DNA of 64,000 nt from Alviniconcha marisindica. Taxonomy: Eukaryota > Mollusca > Gastropoda > Provannidae. Made by a program: the position numbers and the translations under genes. The stretch covers positions 860,001 to 924,000 of the forward strand of contig JABMCL010003092.1 in NCBI GenBank assembly GCA_018857735.1. Reading direction: 5' to 3'. Numbering within the stretch: the stretch's first letter is position 1; the number at the start of each line of letters is the position of its first letter. A model generated the notes under the pieces. That model was not told the DNA's origin and did not search any database. It saw only the letters and a list, made by a program, of their open reading frames with translations. Positions 55,801 through 64,000 of this stretch are shown here, piece by piece.

Positions 55801-57176
55801 CAACCCATCTGTCCGATTTTCATGCTCACCTTTTGGTATAAAGTCTTCTTTCTTTTCTTTTTTTAAATTGTTCCCCCCCCCCCCCCAAAGTGATAGTCTT
55901 CAAACTCTTCAAGTTTAATATTATAGGGAGGAAGGAGACATGTTGCTTTGGCAATGGCTGTTGGTATACAGTGCACTAAAAGTAAAACCTCTCTTGGTTA
56001 ACTTCCAAATTACCTTAAGTTTGGTTTGGAGGTTGTAAAGTCTGTAACAGTGTTAAGAGATTTTCTTTTTACTCCAATTACTGGAAGATCACCTATATTT
56101 AAAGACCACCATTCAGATGGCACAAGACATCATTTTTCTAAAGTCTCTTTTACAGTTTTAGTTTTGCTTAGTTTGAGGTGGCCACCTGTAATTTAAGATA
56201 ACTTTATTGTGGAAAAAGAGACAGTTGCCCAAGACAGATTCCACTCAGCTTGTTTTAATGGTCATAATATAAATTTAAAAAAAAACTTGGTGCTGTTCCT
56301 AATCACCCCCCCCCCCCCCCCCCACCACCACCACCACGCCCACCTTCCCCACCCTTTCTAAGCCTTACAGGCAAGCTTTTAGCCTCTGTACTTGCTGATT
56401 TGATGCAGATTTGACCTTGTGTGTTAAATATTATTCACAAATAATAATACATGTATTATTTATCACTACTTTGTCTGTCTTACAGGACTGCAGAATAAAG
56501 CCACAATGGGCTCCAGAAACTTCACAAACAGCAAGCACCAAAGCTTGATGACAAAAGATCAAGTTGGACCCTGAGCCACACAAGACCCAAAGACAAAATG
56601 ATGCTGAGCATAACACGTTAAGAGGAGAAATTGTCAGTGGTTCTAGCCAGTTCTGAGCAGCTAACAGTACACTTAAGTACCAAAAAGCGAGACAGCTCGT
56701 GCCAATAGTGATGTCCATTTCTTGCCCCAGCTGCAGGCAGCAGTAAACAAGGATGCAGAAAAATGGGGACAACCAGTGGCCTACACAACAGACAAGAAAT
56801 AAATAATTCAACACCTCAGGAAAGGCAAAAATGACACAGGTAGTTCCTGAACAATCCAGAGTTCTACAAAATACATGTTCAGTACAACGTTCATACTTTT
56901 AAATCATTGAACAACCAAGCCCCTCTGATCTCCAGTTGTATAGTGTATGTTGCATCTCGCCAACTCCGCTTGTCTGCTGATACTTGGCTCCTTCATTTTC
57001 CATGTGCTCATCTGAAGTCTTCAGGACAAATGCCTTCATCCATCAAGCACCATTACTCTGGAACAATCTACTCTGCTGTCTCCAACACTCTTCTTCCATA
57101 GCATCATTTAAATCTACCCACAAGACCCATCTTTTGAACTCTAAACACAGAAGAGAATTATGATCATACATGGCTT

Positions 57177-57219
<43 letters not shown>

Positions 57220-59768
57220 GTGTGTGTGTTGGAACTGATGGGACAGATGTTGAATGGACAAAATGTTGTATTTGTTTATAAATTGAATATAATCAGTGGG
57301 TTATCACTGTTCTCTTAATTGTGTATATGCTTCAAGCTTCTTGTTTTGTATTTACGCCCTGGCTTCAGGTGTTGCATATTTTTTTTCTTTTACCGTACAA
57401 AACAAATGACAAACAGTGATAACTCAGGGATAGCCAGCACAAAGACTTAGATTCACTGTTACCACATCCGCGGGCAAGTGTAACAATTGAAACAAAGGAA
57501 AGGGAAGAAAGAACAGGCAGAAAGACAACATAATTGATATTATTGATTACATCATTTGAAAACACAGATTTATCCTGGACCCCTGCATGGGGAAAGTGGT
57601 TAACTCCTGGCCAGTGGGCCACACCCACAACCAATCTGCTTGTGTCTAACTCTAAGCCATTATATAGTGCTAATAAAATATTAAAGAAAAAGTAAAAAGG
57701 TCAACCTGGTGTTTGGATTCAACCTAAACTTTTGCTAAATTGTGGATGTCTAAATAATTTTTGTTTCATGGTTGTCAGTAATATGAACTGAAAACAACAA
57801 ATAAGAATCCCAGAGTAAACTTGTCTTCTGCTTATATTTAACTGACATGCTTCCAGGTGGCATTCCTAATTCGTTAAAGCAGTTTTGTCACACTTTGTGT
57901 CTTTGTCATTTCTGTTGCATCTGAACACTGAAGTTGGGTTGTACCAACATCAGCAAATCAGTTTATATGCATTTCAGCAAAACACAGGGCCTGTCTGGTT
58001 TAGTGGTTGGTTGCACATGCATGCAGAAGATAGCCAAGACAAGTGCTTGGTTTCTGTTTATCCGATATTAACTAGTAACTGTGTCTGTACAGTGTCTGTT
58101 GCATACAAATAAATATATGTAATTGTGCTACTTTTTAATAACACTTTCATGTTATTCTTACATGAAGCTAGTTTAAGATACTCCCTGGAATAAAGCTGTT
58201 GTAGTTTGAAACTCTAAGCATCCTGTTTCTTGTTTTTGAAGAAACCTTTTCCTGCCTACATGTTCCGATGTAACACAGGAGACAGTGTTTATGGTGCAGA
58301 ACCGTGGAGAGAGAGACTGATTAAATTAATTTTTTATCAGACCAGGTCTTAAATTGTGTGAATGTGTTGTTGAAGTAGCAGATTTATGTCTCAGGTGATT
58401 CAGCAAGGCAAAGTTACATCTAACACCGTGTACCATGTTGCATCCGAACAGCTGCTCTATCCAATTAAAAATGGCCAATATCTGGTCATCTTGGACAGAG
58501 TTATCTTTCTAGGTGCAGGGATGCACTTTTGAAACACTACACTTTCATATGTTATGGATAGCCAAAGGTAATTTAGTGTCTGATTTTTTGCCCAAATGTC
58601 CCAGTTTACCTGAGCATGTTCTGGCACAGACTCATATACTGTTAAATGTTTTGACAGAAGACTACAAAAAATAGGTAATATTGCACATAAGGTACAGCTG
58701 ATAACATGGGTAAAGAAAACATTACTGAAGCACACATACACAAAAAGTCTTTTTGATCTACATGAAACTGAGTCTATGTTATGTAGTTATCAGGTTTAGC
58801 TAGGCTGCTAATTTGTCTGTAACCAACTTAGTATTGTGATTTTCTTAAACACTATGAATGTAAAGTGTCAATTGAGCTTTGCCAATGAAAACTACGTCTA
58901 CTGACCTTGGCTCCATTTTAAGATTGTGGCAACATCAAACAGAAGGTTGCATAAAAAATGTTCTCTTTTAACTAATCTTTTTTATTCAGTCAAGTTCCAA
59001 ATTTGAACATTTTTGTGAAGTAAGTGGACTAGATCATGTGTGGAGCTGCTCATTAGTATGGAAAACTATACCAGTACAGTACCATTTTTTTATCATCATA
59101 AGAATGTAGCAGCAAGGCTTATGTGCAAAGCTAAGAAATCTGACCATATCCATCCTATTCTTCAAACCCTGCTCATCACATTCAATACAAAATATCAAGT
59201 ATCTGCTTCAGTTCCATTTCTGGTACATCCTCTCAGTGTCTGTCTGACCTCCCTCAACCTTATACAAGCAACAAGACAATTACAGTCCACATCCGACGCC
59301 TGAACCTTCATCACCATTCATGTAAGCACAAAAACATTTGGTGAAAGGTCATTTTCTTATGCTGGCCCATCTGTTTGGAACAGTTTGCCTCAAATTCTTC
59401 ACCACTGATTCTTCCTCCTCTTTTAAAGCCACCCTCAAGATGCACCTGTACAGTAACTATTTCTAAACTGTCTTTTTCACAGTTGCCCCACTCCTTGAAA
59501 CAGTTTATTCCATCTGGTCTGCATGATGGAGTTATCAAAATGCATTCCACTTTTCCTGTATGGTGGAACTATGATAATTTTGATTATTTTTATTTTTTTA
59601 GTGGTCCACCCGGTGCAGTGCGAGGGATGCCACCGAGCATCATTTACAGGTTTTCGCTACAAGTGTCAGAACTGCTTCAAGTACAACCTGTGTCAAGACT
59701 GCTTTTGGCGTGGTCGTACCTCTGGCAATCATAACCCAGATCACCAGATGAAAGAGTACACCAGCTAT
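41607..59768 (+). CDS. DTNB: Dystrobrevin, N-terminal half (spliced, 3' part beyond window)
   Basis: Dystrobrevin is a cytoplasmic adaptor of the dystrophin-glycoprotein complex; it binds dystrophin by a C-terminal coiled coil and recruits syntrophins. Eight exons are visible: 41607-41682, 41874-41975, 42662-42742, 48709-48922, 49281-49366, 50356-50507, 51101-51209 and 59602-59768. All are GT..AG with matching phases and total 329 codons. Residues about 60-90 hold [17 protein letters not shown], the family hallmark; about 90-270 form the two EF-hand-like modules (with [16 protein letters not shown] and [10 protein letters not shown]); about 274-329 form the ZZ zinc finger. No WW domain or spectrin repeats precede it, so it is dystrobrevin rather than dystrophin. 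The coiled-coil exons lie beyond 64,000. ATG 41,607 follows an in-frame TAG at 41,583 in unspliced DNA; a 5' UTR exon may lie upstream. Confidence 0.93.
41874..41975 (+). CDS. DTNB: Dystrobrevin exon 2: variable linker
   Basis: This 1-1 exon of 34 codons encodes [20 protein letters not shown] and then [13 protein letters not shown], reaching the conserved LL-x-EMRAQNFD start of the family. The Gly/Ala/Met-rich part is not conserved. Symmetry means it could be skipped without breaking the frame. The acceptor is ..ttgtttcag| and the donor atga|gtaagt. Confidence 0.8.
   Translation, partial: AIWWVQQGRTWWAQRCQDVQPRLAYNRNSCLRR
42102..42307. mobile_element. Foldback element in dystrobrevin intron 2
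   Basis: Arms 42,102-42,177 and 42,231-42,307 are reverse complements; compare 'gggagttaattagcac' with 'ctaattattaactccc' and 'acctgagtcacc' with 'ggtgactcaggt'. The family is shared with 9,790-9,965. A C21/A12 junction at 42,376-42,407 follows. Confidence 0.8.
42662..42742 (+). CDS. DTNB: Dystrobrevin exon 3: family hallmark
   Basis: The exon encodes [20 protein letters not shown] and IQKRTS, nearly identical across animal dystrobrevins and dystrophins (A-x-x-D-x-I-R-x-x-x-Y-R-T-A-x-K-L-R-x-x-Q-K). The acceptor is ..gtgcttgcag| and the donor gct|gtaagt. Confidence 0.95.
43473..44413. repeat. 39-bp minisatellite, about 24 copies (intron 3)
   Basis: The unit is 39 bp and contains 'acagccaaggacatcacacc' and 'actgatcatctggagg'. 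Two subtypes alternate irregularly: 'cttgaggtacacagcc' and 'ctggaggcacactgcc'. Because 39 is a multiple of three and the unit has no stop in several frames, it produces open frames of 329-368 codons on both strands. These are not genes. Confidence 0.97.
45560..45785 (-). mobile_element. tRNA-like SINE inside copy 4
   Basis: The minus strand reads 'tggcctagcggtagggca' (45,754-45,771, A box-like) and 'ggcttgattccc' (45,718-45,729, B box-like) at tRNA spacing, then a body with 'tcctccttctctgtcttgtg'-like text. The exact 3' end is not clear. Confidence 0.6.
45945..46060. repeat. C-rich tract (G-rich on minus strand)
   Basis: Long C runs such as 'cccacccccacccaacccc' and 'acccaaccccaggcc' give at least eight G3+ runs on the minus strand. 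This could form a G-quadruplex. It lies inside copy 4. Confidence 0.7.
46305..46430 (-). mobile_element. SINE 3' region
   Basis: The sequence 'tatatagcgctattctccgc', 'gcagactcactgcgctcaca' and 'tgaatatccacc' matches the 3' part of the SINE at 39,190-39,310, in the same orientation. The tRNA-like head is absent. Confidence 0.7.
48058..48200. repeat. 33-42-bp tandem repeat
   Basis: Four copies of 'aacctcaaaacctttaaca' separated by 'ctggtttaagtggttacttg'-like spacers lie just before the LINE fragment. Confidence 0.85.
48300..48704 (+). mobile_element. LINE 3' end adjoining dystrobrevin exon 4
   Basis: 48,300-48,412 matches 25,254-25,430 ('ctaatggctttcac', 'tttctccaaacatttcagtt', 'tatcagtcagtacaatg'). 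A (GT)n-type block follows (48,413-48,530), then 'gagtgctttgagctgcgga' and an (ATT)n end at about 48,704. The exon starts at 48,709. Confidence 0.8.
48709..48922 (+). CDS. DTNB: Dystrobrevin exon 4: first EF-hand-like module
   Basis: The exon encodes [20 protein letters not shown], then [20 protein letters not shown] and [12 protein letters not shown], closely matching the family. The acceptor ..ttattattgcag| is made by the (ATT) end of a LINE tail only about four bases away. The donor is ag|gtcagt. Confidence 0.95.
49281..49366 (+). CDS. DTNB: Dystrobrevin exon 5: second EF-hand-like module, part
   Basis: The exon encodes [20 protein letters not shown] and GKLIDKLR, equivalent to the 'G-x-x-x-V-F-A-V-K-x-A-L-x-x-x-C-x-G-K' block of dystrobrevins. 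The acceptor is ..tgtgatgcag| and the donor gat|gtaagt. Confidence 0.95.
49360..50355. other. Intron 5 with (CA)n tracts
   Basis: (CA)n lies at 49,621-49,679 (interrupted) and 49,799-49,842. 49,949-49,995 ('tggtatactttattgtccca') resembles a reversed LINE tail. Nothing else is recognised. Confidence 0.6.
50356..50507 (+). CDS. DTNB: Dystrobrevin exon 6: EF-hand-like module end
   Basis: The exon encodes [20 protein letters not shown] and [20 protein letters not shown], then [15 protein letters not shown] is diagnostic. The acceptor is ..atatttgcag| and the donor gtg|gtaagc. Confidence 0.95.
51101..51209 (+). CDS. DTNB: Dystrobrevin exon 7: linker to ZZ
   Basis: The exon encodes [20 protein letters not shown] and [16 protein letters not shown]. 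The 'F-L-x-x-L-M-x-x-P-x-P-Q-x-L-x-W-L-P' pattern matches the family. The acceptor is ..tacttgcag| and the donor g|gtagta (phase 1). Confidence 0.92.
51880..52464 (+). promoter_or_regulatory. Candidate internal promoter and first exon in dystrobrevin intron 7
   Basis: 52,411-52,428 ('acccacagtgctttgcgc') resembles the Staf/ZNF143 site; I count 16 of 18 consensus positions including the base before it. ATG at 52,446 opens MVPTRN and reaches AACG|gtgagt at 52,465 in phase 1, the phase required by exon 8. The area is richer in CpG than the intron around it. A perfect 22-bp palindrome lies upstream at 52,105-52,126. No TATA box is evident. Confidence 0.35.
52105..52126. repeat. Perfect 22-bp palindrome
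   Basis: GAAATAAACAT is followed directly by its exact reverse complement, and then by CGATCG. Confidence 0.9.
52470..56880. other. Intron 7 body, no gene recognised
   Basis: This is mostly AT-rich sequence with short frames only. 52,640-52,880 repeats GTTTCGA[TC] motifs. C tracts lie at 55,875-55,887 and 56,306-56,322. No conserved protein or RNA was recognised. Confidence 0.5.
56880..57240 (+). mobile_element. LINE 3'-end fragment with (GT)n
   Basis: Readings [30 protein letters not shown] and KSSGQ correspond to the C-terminal LINE block; (GT)n (57,179-57,230) follows as in the other copies. Confidence 0.7.
59085..59470 (+). mobile_element. LINE 3'-end fragment just before the ZZ exon
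   Basis: Readings [26 protein letters not shown] and, after frameshifts, [19 protein letters not shown] text match the 'A-A-R-L-i-x-k-a-x-k...P-i-L-x-x-L-H-W-L-P' region and end of the LINE family. It ends about 130 bases before exon 8. Confidence 0.75.
59602..59768 (+). CDS. DTNB: Dystrobrevin exon 8: ZZ zinc finger
   Basis: The exon encodes [20 protein letters not shown] and [20 protein letters not shown], then a His-containing end with [21 protein letters not shown] and the H-x-x-H-like pair are the ZZ zinc ligands. The acceptor is ..tttttttag| and the donor tat|gtgagt, phase 0. Confidence 0.95.
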
Positions 59769-60039
59769 GTGAGTCATTATTTTTGCTGTCTGTGTTTTTG
59801 TCCAGGTGTGTGATTCATAACCCTGTACCAGTTTAGGTATGGCTTTTTGTAATGTAGTTCTCAAGTACCTGGAGGATCTGTTACCTGAGCAGATACTGTT
59901 GGTTTTGACCAAGGCTCCTAATTGTAAGGTTAGAGGTCATCCATACATCATTGCAGACTTATGTCATTGCAGACTTATGTCCTTGTAAACTTACATCACA
60001 GGACAACAGATCCAGGGCTCTTACTGAGGTCTGACAGAG

Positions 60040-61390
60040 CTGATGACATTCATCACCCCAAATTTGATGTTTTTGTTTCAAGTGACTGCCATTCAGAATT
60101 TCTTCCAGTCCCAAGGTGTTTCATCGCATCATGTCATAGCTGCTGTCCAACATTCCTGGGGTCATCTCATCTGTGACATTGATGACATCCTGGTGTCAGG
60201 GTGTACACAGCAGGAACAAGACCAGAGACTAAAGGAAGTTCTGTAGACTGGAAGGTGTGGGTGCAACCCTGAATGACAAGTGCACTTTCAGTCAGAAAGT
60301 TTCTGGGACATATCCACACAAGGAAGGTGTGCAGATGGATCCAGCTAAAGTGGATGTGATCCGGAAGTTGCCTTGCCCCCACAATATGCCAGAATTGTGA
60401 CGTGCTCTGGGAATACTGAACTTTGTCCAGAAGTTTGTTCCTGACCTTGCTGATCAGACCTCTACAGGAACTGCTGAAGAAGGACATCCAGTGGACATGG
60501 GTGGAGGCACAAGAAAGAGTGTTTCTCCAGCTGAAGCAGGTGTTGAGTTTTGTCCCACTACAGTTCTGACCTGCCTACGAGGGTGTCAGCTGATATGTCG
60601 TCCTATGGCATGGGAGCAATGCTCCTTCAGCAGAAGGATGGTGATTGGCGTCCCATTTTCTATGCTTCAAGGTCGATGATGTCAACAGCAGTGCTATGTG
60701 CAAGGAGAAAAGGAAGTGCTGGCATCTACCCAGGCCTGTGAAAAGTTCTCAGACTTCTTACTGGTTCTCCATTCCTTCACCATTGAGACTGACCACTGAC
60801 CCTTGTTGGCACTTCTGAAGATGAAGGGTTTGGGTGAGCTGTTGCCACAAATACAGAGGTTCCACATGTGCCTTATGCGGTACAGCTACAAGATGATCTA
60901 GACAGCAGGTAAGAACGTGACAAGTGAGGACATGCCCCTGTTGGATCCCTTCAGGCAGCTGACCTACTGTTGGAGAGTGACACCACAGCCTTTGTGCAGT
61001 CTCTGATCAATGGTCTACTGGCAACCCAGGGCCGGCTGGTGGAGATCAAGACCATGCAGCAGGAAGACCAGGTCTGCAGTCAAGTTGCCTACTACTGCAG
61101 AAATGGGTGGCCTGCAGACAAAGATGGATCCAGACATCTGTCCATTCCTTACAGTGAGAGATGATCTAACCATGCAGGAAGGACTCTTACTCTACCACAT
61201 CAGGCTCGTCATCTCAGTGGAACTGAGGAAGGACATTTTGAGCAAAATGCACAATGGCCATCAAGGCATCGTCAAGTGCAGAGCATTAGCCAAGTGTTCT
61301 GTGTGGTGGCCAGGACTATCTCAACAGATTCAGTCCATGGTAGGATACTGTGCAACCTGTGAGAAAAAGAGAAAAGCCAGACCTGAACCA
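60040..61390 (+). pseudogene. Ty3/gypsy-type pol remnant (RT, RNase H, integrase N-part)
   Basis: Degraded + strand readings include CDIDDILVSG (RT active-site region), EGVQMDPAKVDVIRKLPCP and LGILNFVQKFVPDLADQT (RT thumb), MGAMLLQQKDGDW (RNase H), and KMHNGHQGIVKCRALAK..CATCEKK (integrase H2C2 zinc region). Stops and frameshifts interrupt every domain, so it is inactive. It sits in the dystrobrevin intron after the ZZ exon, in the same orientation, and is split by the TTAA element at 61,391. Confidence 0.85.
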
Positions 61391-63523
61391 TTAACTCATT
61401 CAAGACTCCACAAAATGGCGCGCTCGGCTCCTGCAGACGCACTGTTTTTGCCCATTTAAAAAACAAAATTGTAGTAAATAAACTACTAGGAATAATACAA
61501 TAAACATATACAATTTTAGAAAGTTTGGAATGTGTACTTGTCAGATTAATAATCCATAGTGTCATATCATATACCTTTCTCTGTCGCAACAGCAAAGTGG
61601 GAACTGTCCAAACACAGTAAAAAAAAAAGTTTTATTCTACTGGTTGCACGGATCCCAATGATGAAAATGAAGATGTTATTATCGCTGTCTCTCAAGTCCG
61701 CCTCGAGATCTACTGGCACAAACTCCTCATATGATATGACTCTATGGATTATTTATCTGACAAGCACACATCCCAAGCTTTCTAAAAATGTATATGTTTA
61801 TTGTGTAACCGAGTGTATTGTATACATGTTTCAGGCCATGACCCTTTAACCTTTCTTTCCAGTTTCTTTTCCTTTTTGATTCGGTGGAGTTTTATGGCCC
61901 CAATTATCTAAGGTGTTAAAACCTGTGCGCTGGCTGGCAGCGTCCTTTTCCCCCAGTGTCCCTGCAGAGGCGGGTTGTTTGCTGCTGCGGCCGGTGTTCA
62001 TGTGTTCATCTCAGGGGAAAGCCTGTAAGTAGTTATTTTTCTATGGCTTGTTATTCTATTGTTTCTTATTGATGTAAATAATGTATGTTTATAATGTTAC
62101 CATGTTCACAACGTGCCTTGATTTTGGTTCTTGAACACGTGGGTAATTTGTTTACATTGTTTGTGCATTCAAATGTTAAGCCTTTATGCCACAGGATGAC
62201 CGGTGTTTCCAAAATGTATGGTATGATATGTATGATATGTAGCTAGTATGTTATGCTGCCATTGTTGGATGTTCAGTTTGCCGATGTAAATGGTTATCCC
62301 TCAGTAGGGTATGGTTCCTTTGTGCGACCATGCAGATCTCTGTGCAGCATAACTGGTTTGTTTAGTTTCCTACTGATCTATTTTTCTACATGAAATCGGT
62401 GGTATATTATGGCTAACACTTTGAAGATGTTGACTTCGTAGTTGTCGAATGTTCATTTTACTTGAATGTTCATTTTACTAGTTGAATATGGTTTAGTGCA
62501 TAGGGGTGATTGTATAAACTGTGAGACATGTTATTTCTGTTTTGATCTGGCTATTGTATGGCCGAGTCTTGGGCGCGCAGACTTTCACTCTGCTTAGCTT
62601 GTAAACCCTTTCTGGGTCTTTGTGTGTGTACCCGAACAGGCCAGCGATGTGCGTCAGTGGTGGCAATTAGGTCTTTGTCTCTGTTCACTAACCGAGCAGA
62701 CAGGCGCAGCCAGATCAACAGTTTAGATTCTTGATGTGCTACCCGCGTCAGTAAGACGCTTGACGTTGTTCAGAGATATGCTCTGCTAGTCAGTAACAGT
62801 AACATGCTGTAGCCCTTTTGTACACACGTTGAGTAACGAGGCTGGAGCCGGTCAGTTTATGACTGACTTCCTCCCACTCATGGTGTGGTCCCAAGTTCCA
62901 CCTGTGTCACTGTCGGTCTCGTTGTGTGCTTAAGTGGAACAGTGCTGTAACAGTTATCTCACTCTTCCTGTTTAGTTAAGAATGATCTTGGTAATCTGTA
63001 TTTTTCACTGTTACTTTATTGTATACTATTATATGCTGGGAGTTCATCAGTTAATTGACTGGCCGTCTCTTGTATACTCACTGCGACACTGTGAGATACG
63101 TGTTTTAAGTGCAAGTCATGCACACAAGTCATGTGCTTGATAATTAATCATTTTGTCACAGTTATCATCATGTATTATAGTAACCTACAGGTAAACTACA
63201 CAGTTACTGTATTTATTATATAATTGCTGTTGTTTAGTCTTTACATTTGCTTTCATATTCTAAATGTTTTGTTTGCTTGTGTCTTTTCCAACACAGACAC
63301 TGTTTCCTGGTTGGTTGGTGTACAAATAAAAGCTATGTTATAGCAAACTCTGACTTGTGGCTCTTCATTCATGCTTCCAACCTGCTTCCCTCAACTCCCC
63401 ACCCCACTCCCCTACAATTGTTTTATTTCTACTAGTTTATTTACTAAGATTTTTTTAAACGGGCAAAAACAGTGCGTCAACAGGAGCCGAGCACGCCATT
63501 TTGTGGCGTCTTGAATGAGTTAA
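61391..63523. mobile_element. TTAA-flanked TIR element (piggyBac-type, non-autonomous)
   Basis: TTAA flanks both ends (61,391-61,394 and 63,520-63,523). Terminal inverted repeats of about 69 bases (61,395-61,463 and 63,451-63,519) start CTCATTCAAGACKCCACAAA and differ at about five positions. The 2.1-kb interior has no transposase frame. A second inverted repeat of about 75 bases lies at 61,499-61,574 and 61,728-61,802. 63,326 has AATAAA. TTAA duplication is the mark of the piggyBac superfamily; the superfamily call is inferred from that. Confidence 0.85.
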
Positions 63524-64000
63524 GCAGTTTTCTTGACTACCCGTGGCAGAAAGTTGGAATGGACTTGTTCGACTGGTGTGATCAGCAGTAGCTACTGGTG
63601 GTGGATTACTTCTCTCACAACACTGAGCTGGCCCACCTATAGTCATCAACCTCTTTAGAGACTGTGACTGTGCAGTGCAAGAGCATATTTGCCTGATATA
63701 GGATCCCTGAAGTTGTCCAGTTGGATATTGGACTGCAATTTGCATCCCACAAATTTGCTGATTTGCAATGGACTACAGATTTACCAAGGAATCCAGCAGT
63801 CCACATTACCTGCGATTAGCAAGCAAATGGAAAGGTTGAGAGAGCAGTACAGATGGTAAAGAACTTTCTGCTGAAAACTGACAGTCCCTGTCTGGTGCTA
63901 CTTAACTACAGAGTGACCCCGCTCCAGTGTGGTTTCAGTCCAGCAGAAATGTGTATGGGCTGTCGTCTGAGGACACGAGTGGCTGCCGTCCTTGCGTCAC
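63524..64000 (+). pseudogene. Ty3/gypsy-type integrase core remnant (continues past window)
   Basis: Integrase-like reading resumes right after the right-hand TTAA with PWQKVGMDLFDW, VVDYFSHNTELAHL, EVVQLDIGLQFASHKFADLQ and KVERAVQMVKNFLL, the DDE integrase core with degraded catalytic context (for example the usual S-D-N-G reads L-D-I-G). Several stops are present. It is the other half of the remnant ending at 61,390. Confidence 0.85.

Noticed and set aside
41607..59768. Dystrophin instead of dystrobrevin
   Set aside because: The EF-hand/ZZ region is preceded by only about 60 residues with no WW domain or spectrin repeats, and the LLKEMRAQNFD start is the dystrobrevin form.
61860..63380. 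Independent gene inside the TTAA element (GC-richer block and AATAAA at 63,326)
   Set aside because: No open frame above about 60 codons and no recognisable splice pattern; it may be a captured promoter/3' end or an LTR but nothing decides it.

Overview
This window is eukaryotic nuclear DNA from an invertebrate, most likely a lophotrochozoan and probably a gastropod mollusc. The evidence is short exons with GT..AG introns, very dense (GT)n/(CA)n, (TA)n and (GA)n microsatellites, poly-C/poly-G tracts, and many decayed LINE, SINE, DNA-transposon and Ty3-type fragments. The species is inferred; nothing in the sequence identifies it directly. Most long open frames are artefacts of microsatellites or minisatellites.

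Region 1 (about 430-17,990, + strand): the 3' part of a spliced gene whose 5' end lies left of the window. I traced 16 exons whose phases agree at every junction, with one open frame of 742 codons including the stop. It encodes a large type I membrane protein: an extracellular region resembling the LolA-like domain of invertebrate surface proteins, four PAN/Apple-like Cys-rich modules, a Ser/Thr/Pro-rich stalk, one transmembrane helix and a short basic cytoplasmic tail. Most downstream exons are symmetrical 1-1 modules, as expected from exon shuffling. The introns hold small tandem repeats, a foldback element with hammerhead-like motifs, and LINE remnants. (GT)n tracts lie directly at three splice sites.

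Region 2 (about 18,000-41,600): no convincing gene. It contains a tRNA-like SINE head, a palindromic element, an 8-kb cluster of TTAA-bordered elements that each carry a second TIR element (21,310-29,390), a LINE reverse-transcriptase fragment (34,560-35,842), a 47-bp minisatellite (36,028-37,165) and a full-length tRNA-derived SINE (39,190-39,645). The 27,600-28,800 stretch looks corrupted by homopolymer errors or extreme decay.

Region 3 (41,607 to beyond the right edge, + strand): the 5' half of a dystrobrevin gene. Eight exons give 329 codons with consistent phases: an N-terminal extension, the EF-hand-like region and the ZZ zinc finger. The coiled-coil half lies outside the window. Intron 3 holds a 24-copy 39-bp minisatellite and a 2-kb TA-flanked element, and a LINE 3' tail ends about 4 bp before exon 4. 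Intron 7 holds a promoter-like sequence with a Staf/ZNF143-like site and a short candidate first exon whose phase fits the ZZ exon. The intron after the ZZ exon contains a broken Ty3/gypsy-type pol, itself split by a 2.1-kb TTAA-flanked TIR element.

The two genes are unrelated in function: one is an extracellular, presumably adhesive or receptor protein; the other is a cytoplasmic adaptor of the dystrophin-glycoprotein complex.
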